From the NCBI RefSeq assembly GCF_036324505.1, contig NC_086370.1, positions 8,790,512 through 8,854,511 on the forward strand: a stretch of 64,000 nt of DNA, in the 5' to 3' direction. This DNA is from Eleginops maclovinus (lineage: Eukaryota; Chordata; Actinopteri; Perciformes; Eleginopidae). A program made the translations under genes and the position numbers. Each line of letters starts with the position of its first letter. The stretch's first letter is position 1. The notes beneath the pieces were generated by a model. It saw only the letters and a program-made list of their open reading frames with translations, searched no databases and was not told the DNA's origin. Below are positions 23,601 to 29,075 of this stretch, one piece after another.

Positions 23601-24634
23601 TGTAGCGCGGGAGGACAACAAATTCCAGATGGAGCCATTTTTCACCCCGCTTTGCTTTTACTACCGCCATCAGGACAAACTATCTCTCTGTTTGCGAGAC
23701 ACAAAGGCTTTTTCAGCAACAAATGGTACCTGAGGGCTTACCACAATACGTGAACAAGGTTGTTATTTATCCCAAACGGGGCCATGCAGAATTCCCATGG
23801 CTTCCTGTGAAACTTAAGAGGGTCGTTGAGGTTTGGGTAGCGGGGCTAAACAACAAAATTAAAATACTATTCTGTCTCAACTTAACGGGACAAGAAAGTG
23901 AGGGAAGGAGAAGCCTGATGTGGATTAAAAAGCTGCAGGAAGGTGGGCAGAGTTAATATTAAAGTAAATAATTATATAGCTAGAAAGCAATTTACTCTGC
24001 TCAGTAATTTTCAGACAAAAGCCTCTTGATGGTATATGGGAAAAGAGAGTGTTGCACAATGGAGGAAAAAAAAAAAAGATACAAGCAATAAGAAACACAT
24101 GCTATCCACGTATCCAGTTTCCTTTGGAGAGAGGAAGCCACAAAGAACGAGGCAACAAGGTGGAAACATTCCTGCAGCTCATACTACCCGTCATCTTATC
24201 CCGGGACTTTTGTTTGGCGTTTTTGATCCAGAAACTGGATGCACGCCCTTGTTGCCATTATGAAACCAGCTGGCGATGTTTCACTCGGGAAGTCTTATTA
24301 GAATGAGGGTGAGAACAGGTCGAAAAGAAACACTCACACTTGATATTGAAGGAGGCGTTGGTGGAGTGGAGCAATTCTCCCAAGACCAAGTTTGTTGCTA
24401 CGCATTCGAAGTTTCCCGCGTCCAACTGCCGATCCACCGCGGTGAACTTGAGGTTGCTTCCCTCCAGGAAGCGCCGCTCGCTGTGTTCCAGGCGCTGGCC
24501 GTTGTGAAGCCAGCTGTACGTGATGTCGGCCGGATCGCTGACCTCGCAGCGGAGCATGGCGCTGCGGCCGTGCAAGGCATCCTGGGACTTGGGCTCCTTG
24601 GTGAACTGGATGGCAGAGGCCTGGATGGACAGCA
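213..24634 (-). CDS. ptk7: ptk7 gene, partial: ten exons encoding Ig1 to Ig6 of inactive tyrosine-protein kinase 7
   Basis: PTK7 is a single-pass plasma-membrane receptor with seven extracellular Ig domains and a catalytically dead kinase domain; it acts as a Wnt/planar-cell-polarity co-receptor in convergent extension. Ten minus-strand exons (24338-24634, 15832-15934, 15396-15580, 13240-13387, 11263-11393, 3482-3748, 2615-2751, 1991-2126, 1262-1381, 213-362) join without a frame break into 1674 nt, or 558 residues. The order and wording of short stretches match vertebrate PTK7 as I remember it: SSQDAL-like start, [57 protein letters not shown]. Each of the six Ig domains keeps both disulfide cysteines and the core tryptophan. 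The signal peptide exon (right) and Ig7, membrane and pseudokinase exons (left) are outside what I can see. Teleosts can carry two paralogues (ptk7a, ptk7b); I cannot choose. Exon numbers 2-11 assume one signal-peptide exon before Ig1. Confidence 0.95.
363..1261 (-). other. ptk7 intron between exons 10 and 11
   Basis: 899 bp. The stretch at 365-420 is purine-rich on the plus strand and forms the polypyrimidine tract of the exon 11 acceptor. The rest is AT-rich with no coding or repeat signal that I recognise. Confidence 0.8.
1262..1381 (-). CDS. ptk7: ptk7 exon 10: first half of Ig domain 6
   Basis: This 120-nt exon completes a Glu codon and reads [18 protein letters not shown], then [17 protein letters not shown], giving the first Ig6 cysteine and the core Trp, and ends TKA plus one base. 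EKLKFTP.PQP is diagnostic of PTK7. The acceptor is TGTTTCAG (complement from plus 1382) and the donor GTGAGCAC (plus 1254-1261). The exon is too short and too tightly framed by stops to show as a long open frame, but both junction phases agree with exons 9 and 11. Confidence 0.94.
1382..1990 (-). other. ptk7 intron between exons 9 and 10
   Basis: 609 bp bounded by GTAAGC and TTTCAG on the minus strand. Short open frames on the plus strand here (for example 1664-1936) show no domain or composition suggesting a gene. Confidence 0.8.
1991..2126 (-). CDS. ptk7: ptk7 exon 9: second half of Ig domain 5
   Basis: This 136-nt exon starts on a codon boundary with [15 protein letters not shown] and continues [13 protein letters not shown], holding the second Ig5 cysteine. 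It ends SGQARVSVL plus one base. NGTLRIN.VEVYD is a near-exact PTK7 signature, and NGT is a potential N-glycosylation site. The acceptor is TTATTTTAAG (AAG type) and the donor GTAAGCC. It is 488 bp from exon 8 and 609 bp from exon 10. Confidence 0.95.
2127..2614 (-). other. ptk7 intron between exons 8 and 9
   Basis: 488 bp, AT-rich. It opens with the non-consensus donor GTCGGC (2609-2614) and closes with TTTTAAG. I see no other feature inside. Confidence 0.75.
2615..2751 (-). CDS. ptk7: ptk7 exon 8: first half of Ig domain 5
   Basis: This 137-nt exon reads [18 protein letters not shown], then [13 protein letters not shown] (first Ig5 cysteine) and VTWLRNN (core Trp), ending MLTPE on a codon boundary. 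The LEEGKPGYL and QATP.P stretches identify PTK7. It was too interrupted to stand out as an open frame and was found by reading the minus strand between exons 7 and 9. The acceptor is TCCGCAG. The donor reads GTCGGC, a poor match to the usual GTRAGT, but the phase joins exon 9 (DSRFK) exactly, and reading on past it meets a stop after two codons. Confidence 0.92.
2752..3481 (-). other. ptk7 intron between exons 7 and 8
   Basis: 730 bp bounded by GTGAGT and CCGCAG. Nothing recognisable lies inside; the plus-strand open frame at 2714-2935 runs out of exon 8 into the intron and is not credible. Confidence 0.8.
3482..3748 (-). CDS. ptk7: ptk7 exon 7: Ig domain 4
   Basis: This 267-nt exon encodes the complete fourth Ig domain. 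It starts [16 protein letters not shown] and contains RVACRPPRG (first Cys), VWWEREGQ (core Trp), GRVYQDG and GTYTCVAQN (second Cys), ending TFTVA plus one base. This stretch is especially close to PTK7. The acceptor is CATCACAG and the donor GTGAGT (plus 3476-3481). The long terminal repeat of a retrotransposon begins 117 bp upstream of this acceptor in the sense direction (plus 3866). The exon is GC-rich compared with the flanking introns. Confidence 0.95.
3861..3865 (+). repeat. 5-bp target duplication, left copy (tacgc)
   Basis: The five bases before the left LTR are tacgc; the five after the right LTR (9757-9761) are tatgc. One mismatch in five is compatible with a target-site duplication of the length made by BEL/Pao integrases and fixes the element's ends. 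Confidence 0.75.
3866..4374 (+). repeat. left (5') LTR of the BEL/Pao element
   Basis: 509 bp, starting TGTGCTGTG and ending GAACA (TG...CA). It matches 9256-9756 almost throughout; it has eight extra bases near 4328-4335. It contains a TAAATATAGG TATA-like stretch near 3972 and an ATTAAA polyadenylation-like signal near 4305. No tRNA primer-binding site starting with TGG is evident right after it. Confidence 0.93.
4450..4812 (+). pseudogene. BEL/Pao Gag, N-terminal part
   Basis: This open frame of about 120 residues starts [11 protein letters not shown] and is rich in Ala, Arg and Glu, with a strongly predicted coiled coil (heptad-like [14 protein letters not shown] onward). That is typical of the N-terminal Gag region of BEL/Pao elements in vertebrates. 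An upstream in-frame start at 4330 lies inside the LTR and is less likely. The frame closes at 4812 while the Gag reading continues in another frame from about 4800 (HEYVKDQ), so a small indel has broken it. Confidence 0.75.
4809..5897 (+). pseudogene. BEL/Pao Gag, central part (DUF1759-like)
   Basis: An open frame of about 360 residues without a natural start (it opens at a GTG). The region [15 protein letters not shown] to [16 protein letters not shown], about residues 105-200, resembles the Gag domain called DUF1759 in BEL/Pao retrotransposons. The useful reading leaves this frame at about 5752, where the next frame continues towards the zinc knuckles; the last 48 residues here are out-of-frame translation. 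Confidence 0.8.
5753..6934 (+). pseudogene. BEL/Pao Gag zinc knuckles and protease region
   Basis: An open frame of 393 residues. Cys/His clusters [15 protein letters not shown] (about residues 55-69) and CSECESNSH (about 75-83) are nucleic-acid-binding zinc knuckles. The aspartic-protease region of BEL/Pao type follows ([16 protein letters not shown], about residues 150-165), with DDQSN in place of the usual D(S/T)G, then LLLLGRDVI and LGWVIVG. It ends SNTWVAPLP shortly before the reverse transcriptase; the frame shifts at about 6915, where some sequence also appears to be missing. Like its neighbours it has no real start codon, since it was one reading frame with them. Confidence 0.82.
7000..9114 (+). 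pseudogene. BEL/Pao reverse transcriptase, RNase H and start of integrase
   Basis: An open frame of 704 residues; the same frame is open back to about 6919. Reverse transcriptase motifs: [19 protein letters not shown] (first catalytic Asp) and FYVDDGLIS (YVDD catalytic pair, about residues 165-175). YDPLGFAAP follows, a block typical of the BEL/Pao family. RNase H-like motifs include FCDASIQA and [12 protein letters not shown]. The end ([23 protein letters not shown]) is the zinc-binding H2C2 start of integrase. After GAVRSAG the frame joins directly to sequence from the integrase C-terminal end and stops at 9114, so the catalytic core is deleted. Confidence 0.9.
9060..9224 (+). pseudogene. 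remnant of the BEL/Pao integrase C-terminus
   Basis: In a different frame from the preceding open frame, this stretch reads [19 protein letters not shown] and continues to a stop at 9222-9224. Phrases like this end vertebrate BEL/Pao Pol proteins. It lies directly after the N-terminal integrase zinc region, which places the deletion breakpoint near 9050. Confidence 0.75.
9246..9255 (+). promoter_or_regulatory. polypurine tract before the right LTR
   Basis: AAGCGGGGAG directly abuts the TG of the right LTR, where plus-strand DNA synthesis of LTR retrotransposons is primed. Almost all purine, with one C. Confidence 0.7.
9256..9756 (+). repeat. right (3') LTR of the BEL/Pao element
   Basis: 501 bp starting TGTGCTGTG and ending CTGAACA, followed by the target duplication tatgc. 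By eye it differs from the left LTR at about nine positions and lacks an 8-bp segment present near 4328. The long plus-strand open frame at 9227-9430 is LTR sequence, not a gene. Confidence 0.93.
9762..11235 (-). other. ptk7 intron 6, part between the BEL/Pao element and exon 6
   Basis: About 1.5 kb without coding signal. It contains a G-run at about 10206-10217 and a purine-rich plus-strand stretch near 11105-11150. Confidence 0.75.
11236..11260 (+). repeat. TG microsatellite abutting the exon 6 donor
   Basis: About 25 bp of (TG)n on the plus strand, which is (CA)n in the ptk7 transcript, starting at intron position +3 of the exon 6 donor. Confidence 0.95.
11263..11393 (-). CDS. ptk7: ptk7 exon 6: second half of Ig domain 3
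   Basis: This 131-nt exon completes an Arg codon and reads [18 protein letters not shown], closely matching PTK7. The second Ig3 cysteine is in GTYKCVGRG, and NGT is a potential N-glycosylation site. It ends LLIA plus one base. The acceptor TTCCGCAG follows a T-rich tract. The donor is GT followed at once by a CA repeat (coding strand), so the +3 to +6 positions are ACAC instead of AAGT-like. The next intron is the one enlarged by the BEL/Pao retrotransposon. Confidence 0.93.
11394..13239 (-). other. ptk7 intron between exons 5 and 6
   Basis: 1846 bp. It contains a short AT run at about 11999-12014. I see no exon or recognised repeat; short open frames on both strands (for example 11888-12202) lack any protein signature. 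Confidence 0.78.
13240..13387 (-). CDS. ptk7: ptk7 exon 5: first half of Ig domain 3
   Basis: This 148-nt exon completes an Asp codon with exon 4 and continues [15 protein letters not shown]. It carries the first Ig3 cysteine (AAFHCQFTA) and the core Trp (LEWFHEN), and ends NKS plus two bases of Arg. The acceptor is CCGACAG (complement at plus 13388-13394) and the donor GTATGTAGG. A short stretch that follows the matching NRSR in human PTK7, as I recall it, appears absent here, so the Ig3 loop at the exon 5/6 junction would be about seven residues shorter. Confidence 0.93.
13388..14989 (-). other. ptk7 intron between exons 4 and 5, part without recognised features
   Basis: About 1.6 kb. The plus-strand open frame at 14404-14877 (157 codons) is of low complexity towards its end and has no partner exon or domain, so I do not call it. 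Confidence 0.7.
14990..15312 (+). repeat. degraded copy of a common teleost 'GCAACTAAT' interspersed repeat
   Basis: The right end, read on the minus strand, is AGAGCTGCAACTAATTGCTA followed by CGCGATTGATTATTG, and the interior has GAAAAATGTCTCAAAGTCCA. These match, from memory, a several-hundred-base short non-autonomous DNA repeat widespread in fish genomes whose ends read AGAGCTGCAACTAA and contain ATCGATTA-type blocks. Boundaries are approximate and the family name is not certain. Confidence 0.6.
15396..15580 (-). CDS. ptk7: ptk7 exon 4: second half of Ig domain 2
   Basis: This 185-nt exon completes the Arg codon and reads PTCQWFKDG at its start, giving the Ig2 core Trp. GLYYCCAKN holds the second disulfide Cys next to an extra Cys, a doublet also found in mammalian PTK7. 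It ends NFTLNII plus one base; NFT is a potential N-glycosylation site shared with the mammalian protein. The acceptor is TTAAG (AAG rather than the more usual CAG) and the donor is GTGTGTGTTT, which is weaker than the GTGAGT donors elsewhere in the gene but still a GT donor. Confidence 0.93.
15832..15934 (-). CDS. ptk7: ptk7 exon 3: first half of Ig domain 2
   Basis: This 103-nt exon continues the Trp codon from exon 2 (WLESGG) and runs to RCHIDGHP plus two bases of an Arg codon. CHIDGHP is a strongly characteristic PTK7 stretch and carries the first disulfide cysteine of Ig2. The acceptor is CTACAG (plus 15935-15940) and the donor GTGAGT (plus 15826-15831). The exon lies only 251 bp from exon 4, the shortest intron in the window. 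Reading phases on both sides agree with the neighbours. Confidence 0.94.
15935..17598 (-). other. ptk7 intron between exons 2 and 3, left part
   Basis: About 1.7 kb, AT-rich from about 16680 to 17160. No coding, RNA or mobile-element signature was recognised. Confidence 0.7.
17599..17687 (+). repeat. TG microsatellite, about 89 bp
   Basis: Uninterrupted (TG)n on the plus strand, (CA)n in the ptk7 transcript. Cys-Val and Thr-His repeat open frames across it are artefacts. Confidence 0.98.
17688..21076 (-). other. ptk7 intron between exons 2 and 3, between the TG repeat and the Tc1 element
   Basis: About 3.4 kb without a supportable gene. A CpG-richer patch lies at about 20290-20430 (several CG-containing stretches around GACCGACGCC and GGACTCGCCG) and a C-run at about 20618-20630. 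The plus-strand open frame at 20244-20795 (183 codons) spans these but shows no domain. Confidence 0.65.
21079..21280 (+). repeat. left terminal inverted repeat of the Tc1 element
   Basis: Pairs with 22480-22678. The outer 70 bases agree almost perfectly; single-base differences and small indels appear further in. The inner limit is approximate. Confidence 0.88.
21294..22315 (-). pseudogene. Tc1 transposase with a one-base frameshift
   Basis: The N-terminal frame (minus, 22315 down to about 21880) starts [19 protein letters not shown] and carries the paired helix-turn-helix DNA-binding region ([16 protein letters not shown]-like linker [27 protein letters not shown]). The catalytic frame continues to 21294 with WSDETK (first Asp), [10 protein letters not shown] (second Asp) and [11 protein letters not shown] (Glu), the DD34E triad. 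One base appears missing near 21878, just before NVIWSDET, so the first frame ends ten codons later. All catalytic residues survive in the second frame. Total length fits the usual 340 or so residues of a Tc1 transposase. Confidence 0.92.
22480..22678 (-). repeat. right terminal inverted repeat of the Tc1 element
   Basis: Inverted copy of 21079-21280, ending GCCCCACTG before TA. Confidence 0.88.
22681..24330 (-). other. ptk7 intron between exons 2 and 3, right part next to exon 2
   Basis: About 1.6 kb containing the start of the intron. An A-run lies at about 24065-24077. No other feature was recognised. Confidence 0.7.
24338..24634 (-). CDS. ptk7: ptk7 exon 2: Ig domain 1
   Basis: This 297-nt exon encodes the whole first Ig domain in one piece, as in mammalian PTK7. 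It begins [14 protein letters not shown], where the end of the signal peptide meets the mature protein, and ends NASFNIK plus the first base of a Trp codon completed in the next exon. Disulfide cysteines are in AMLRCEV and NFECVAT, and the core Trp is in SWLHNG; NAS is a potential N-glycosylation site. The acceptor is CTTTCAG (plus 24635-24641) and the donor GTGAGTG (plus 24331-24337). The first two bases complete a codon begun in an upstream exon, so the exon cannot hold the start codon. The acceptor is preceded by an unusually long pyrimidine tract on the coding strand. Confidence 0.95.
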
Positions 24635-24640
24635 CTGAAA

Positions 24641-24707
24641 GGGGGGGGGGGGGGGAAGAGAGAGAGAGAGAGAGAGGGCGAGAGCGAGAGAGAGAGAGAG
24701 AGAGAAA
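24641..24707 (+). repeat. poly-G run and GA microsatellite at the exon 2 acceptor
   Basis: Fifteen G (24641-24655) followed by imperfect (GA)n to 24707 on the plus strand. In the ptk7 transcript this is a CU repeat and C-run leading into UUUCAG, so it doubles as the polypyrimidine tract of exon 2. Confidence 0.95.
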
Positions 24708-27168
24708 GTCAATGACAGAGGATTAGAATGGTGCTGCTGTTAACATTTTACAGCTTTTTCCGTTCATTAAGTGTATGCCATAGCGACCACTTAGCCCGCT
24801 GGAGGAATGTGATGTTTAGACAATACTGGCGAGCTGTGAATTATTTTCTCGTAAAATTATAAGACCCGATGTCGAGAAAATACTTTTTCCTGTTAGGCTC
24901 CACCAGGAAAAATTGATCTGGGTGATCTAATATACACACATTCACACTCACACACACTAACACGGGTGCTTCACAGTCATGTGCCATCAGCTCAGGGAGA
25001 CACGTCTCTTAAACAAGACATTGAAGCTCACACATCCTCACGCACACTCTAATCTTTTCAGTTCCCCCTCGTGTGTGTGAGGTTTGTGAGAGAGACATGT
25101 TTTCTGCTCTATTTACTCTCATCCCACTGGAGAAAAGGACATGAGTGTGAGTTGATTTTGATAAGTTGATGTTATAAACTAAGTTACATTTAGTAAAAAA
25201 AACACAGCACGAGTAGTTCTATGTAAATAAGTAACTCATTTGTTCCCGTTTTCGCTATTTTAAAATCCCCTTCACTGAACAACCAGAACTTTAAAAAAGC
25301 TTGTCTGTGACAACACTGCAGTCACGCTGAATGACTTGTTAAAAACTGAAATTGTGATCGTTTTTGACTGATATCGCGATTTGCAATGTGATTCCTATAC
25401 TAAAAACAATGATCATTTTAGCTGACCAAATTTTCCATTAAAAATATGTTTAAATGATCATGGTCTTTTTTGAGCAAGGATTTCTCCCCCAAAAATGTTT
25501 GGTAGACCCAAACATCTCTGCAGAATGGTAATAGCACATATGTTGTTACAAATATTGCACCTCCTGCTATTTGAATATTGAACGAGTCCATTTTGCTATT
25601 TAGAGACATGTGTGCTTAACTGTTCAGCCTTGTGTAAACACGTATTAACAGTTAGGATAAATGAAAAAAATATCTTCATATAGTATTATTTTAAGTATTC
25701 TTATTTTTTTTAATTGAAAAACAATAAGCATTCTTAGATTGCTTTCTCCAGCACCTTTTGGCATATCTACTGCATAAAGGTTGTATCTACCTGCTGTTGC
25801 AAAAACAAACAAAACACAGCACAACATCTTTCAATGGTAATCTAAATTCATGACAAATCCTGGAAACAATAGGTGGAGTAGGAATTGGCAGACTCCAATT
25901 TGAACTCAGCAGCTGCCCCACTTTCTTGTTGGAACACTTTCACAATGAACCTCTCATGATCAGGATCCATCCCCAAAGAGTGTCAAGGCAGGCCCTCATG
26001 AGCCCTGAGCAACACAATGTTATCATACCCGATGTCAGGGCTTGTTATCATTGGGAACGCTCCACTGCTAGGGTCGATTTAGCATGACTACACCTGCACA
26101 ATGGTGTGTGTGCTCATGTGTGTGTGGAATCATGGCCGATTGCAAGACTGGAGCCAGGTAAAAAAAGGGGGATCTTTCAGTAACGTTAAATCAAGGAGCC
26201 TGTTGAAGATGAGCCAAGGTAATTCCTCCGTCTTTGACCCTCGTCATCCCGCCGCTCCGTCCTCCTGCTGCCCGTCCATCTGTGCATCAGGCTCACCTTT
26301 GTCTCAGCTGCAGGTGGCTCCAGCTGATGGACAGGCAGGCAGAAAAAGGCACCAGGGGAGGAAGGGCAAGACATTCAGCCTTTTATGCTCCCTAAGCTTA
26401 GATTTTTAAAGAACCAAATCTTAAGACGTGGGAAATCAGTGAGAATAAGAGACCGAAATACCATCTCCGTTGCAACGGGTTAGATAAGTGGAACAAACTG
26501 AGCCGTATGCATTATGGATCACATACAGGACTGTCCCGTGTGCTCTTGAGTGTTCCTGCACATAAAACCTTTTGTTTAAGTAACGTGCTGTTGTGGCTTT
26601 GCTGTGACTGATGACTTCAGCATGAATGCTCCAGCTCTCTCTATCAAGAGCGTCCTTTTTAAATATGGTAAAACAGCTGGGTTTGATGGGGCAATGACAC
26701 TATACCAGTGTTATTATTTCTAGTCCATTATTCTTGTTTTTAATTCACCAGGTCTGCCAGCCAGGCAGCCAGCCTGGTTTCTTTGGGGGAATTGATTTTC
26801 TTTGTTGAGGAGACACTGTATTTCAGGTCACGGCACCCTGGCCTCTATTTCAGCTGTAAATAAACTGTGGGAGATAAATCTAAAGGCTTGAGGAGAGACA
26901 CCTGCTGCCCCATGATTGACTTTCACTTTATGATCTGAAACAATATGTGACACATGGGTTCAAGCTTCACCTCTTCACCTCCATTTGAGCACCCTTGACT
27001 GAAGTTACATCCATTTCAAATATTTTTTTCATAGATTTGATATCTAAAGGCAGCTTCTTTTATTCTTATTTTCTTTGCATGCTCTGTTTCCACATGGGTC
27101 TTGTTACTCAGTCTTTATACACAGACAGACAAAAAACAGAGTCAATCAGCAAAAATAATGATGATAAA
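24708..27168 (-). other. presumed ptk7 intron 1, first segment
   Basis: About 2.5 kb without an exon. Around 25340-25420 there are blocks like GATATCGCGATTTGCAATGTG that resemble the edge of a degraded fish interspersed repeat, but I could not place its ends. The 125-codon plus-strand frame across 24276-24638 is the shadow of exon 2. Confidence 0.6.
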
Positions 27169-27570
27169 GGGCCCTATTAAGCTCATTTTCAGGTTCATAT
27201 TTGTTTTTTGTGCCTCTACTGTGACCTGTCTCCATGCTTTAATGTTCAAAAAGCTCTTTATTTTTCTCATACTCCCTGTGCTGTAGCACCTCTTATCACC
27301 CTCTGTCCTAAACTAGAGCCCAGTCTGCTCTGATTGGTTAGCTAGCTTGATCTGTTGTGATTGGTCAACCGCTTAGAGATGTCCAGCCCCATAGCCTACA
27401 ATTGTTAAAGTGCTAGCCAATAGAAGCGCTAGTGTTACATTAAGATGTCACTATGTTACAGAAGTAAACAAAGGTTTACAATCGAGTTGTTTCAGGGCAG
27501 GGCGGGAGTGTGTGGGATAGAAAACTCCATTTGACATGAATAACACACTACATGAAAGGGAAAATGTAAA
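27169..27570 (+). repeat. degraded MITE-like teleost repeat (AAAGGGCCCTATTAAGCTCA family)
   Basis: It begins AGGGCCCTATTAAGCTCATT and contains TTTTTCTCATACTCCCTGTG, CCCAGTCTGCTCTGATTGGT and GTGATTGGTCAACCGCTTAG, phrases I recall from a frequent short fish repeat. The left end is clear; the expected inverted right end is not, so the copy is truncated or decayed and the end is approximate. It carries two ATTGGT (inverted CCAAT) motifs. Confidence 0.6.
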
Positions 27571-28851
27571 AAAAATGTGATGATTGGCTGCTTTTTTCAC
27601 TATTTTATCTCGTTAAAAGTTAAACATATTTGAGTTTTGAACAGCTGCAAGCATCTCGAAAGGTCACATTGAGCTCTGAGAATGTTTGATTTACTAATAA
27701 TGGACATAATGTTTCATGCTTCATTCTGACATTATCTGAACTGAACTGAGTATAATCACCACAGGATTTATATCAAATGATTATTCTAACTTTTCTATTG
27801 TATTAGCAAGTCATCTCTTACAATGAGAGGCTGATCTTTTGTTTCCATCTGAATAAATGTAGGATAAAAAAAACCGACAGATGGGTTAAAGAGTTATCCC
27901 TAACATCCACCTCAAACATCCCATCAATAATAATGTCCACAGATGTGCACGCTGCCTCCATGCCAGCCCTGGAGCCGGAGTGTGAGGTAGCGTGCCAACC
28001 TCGGTCACACTAAGCCTCCTCTGTGTACGCCGTTGTTACGAGCTTTGGTTGATGGTCGCATTTGAGATGCGCGTTGACACACAGTATGAGAGTGTGTGTG
28101 TGAAGAGGGAAAGGTCCCAGCAGAGACGGCAAACACAGATAAGGTGTTCTCCCATACCACAGGATGACAGACAAGATCGAGACGGAGGGTGGAGTGAGGC
28201 AGTGTGCCAACTCTTACTGTACTGTTAAACCGTGACCTACATCCCTCAGACACCCGGCCTCTCCAACACTGCCATACATAAACAACAGACACACACATTC
28301 GTACACACAAAAGACGCAGCTGCCACCTCCGATCACCTCTTATTCGATGATGCAGACATGCTGCAACAAAGCCATGCTACTGAAGCTCTGCCCATATGAG
28401 AAATCATTAAAGTTTGGGTCGCACTGAAGGGAATGTTGGCTCTTCACAGAGGGACTTTCAAAGAGATAAGCGGGGCGGACTCTATCTAAACTCCTACTAA
28501 GGGCCCTTCAAAGTGAGAGTGGTTGAAAGGTAGCGTTACAGATAACAGGGAATAAACAGAAAGAGCGGACACATGATGGGAATTTTCTTTGGACAACAAC
28601 GCTCTCATTCTAAGACTGTGAGCACAGTGAACTAACGAAAGCACAAGGGTACAGTAGGGCAGAGTAAATCATTAAAAGGGTACTGGGTTAGGGTTAGGGC
28701 TATCCATTACCAAAAAAAAATAACTGCAAGCTAAAAAAACAAAGCTGTAAGCCTGATTTGAGTAAGCAAAAGCATTTGACATGTTTTTTAGGCCTCAAAA
28801 GAGTGCAAGCTTTTCAAAATAACTTGCTCAAGTGTTGAAATAATAGCTTTA
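27571..28851 (-). other. presumed ptk7 intron 1, second segment
   Basis: About 1.3 kb with no gene. It includes two and a half telomere-like TTAGGG units at 28685-28699, far too short to mean more than chance. Confidence 0.65.
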
Positions 28852-29075
28852 ATCAATTAGTATTCTTGTTAACGGTAGATCGTTTTTAGGATTAATAGTT
28901 CATTAAAAAGGAATGTCATTAAATATGGATTTCAATTTCAGTAACTTCATCTAAATGACATAGAAACAGAAAATGCTGACACTTTTGAGAAGTTATAACA
29001 GCTGAATGTACAGCATATTAATCAATAACAGTCTTGATATTTAATTTATAGTTAAAGTTTCTGTTCATTGACTAT
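28852..29075 (+). repeat. possible decayed copy of the 'GCAACTAAT' fish repeat
   Basis: AT-rich blocks such as TAGATCGTTTTTAGGATTAA, AATAGTTCATTAAAA and TGAGAAGTTATAACAGCTGAA resemble the interior of the repeat seen at 14990-15312 and 32648-32910. Weak match; boundaries are guesses. Confidence 0.35.

Noticed and set aside
28535..28560. Resemblance to a homing-endonuclease site (GATAACAGGG)
   Set aside because: Only ten bases agree and no endonuclease gene or intron structure is nearby.
28685..28699. Telomere-like TTAGGG units
   Set aside because: Only about two and a half units, expected by chance in a window of this size.
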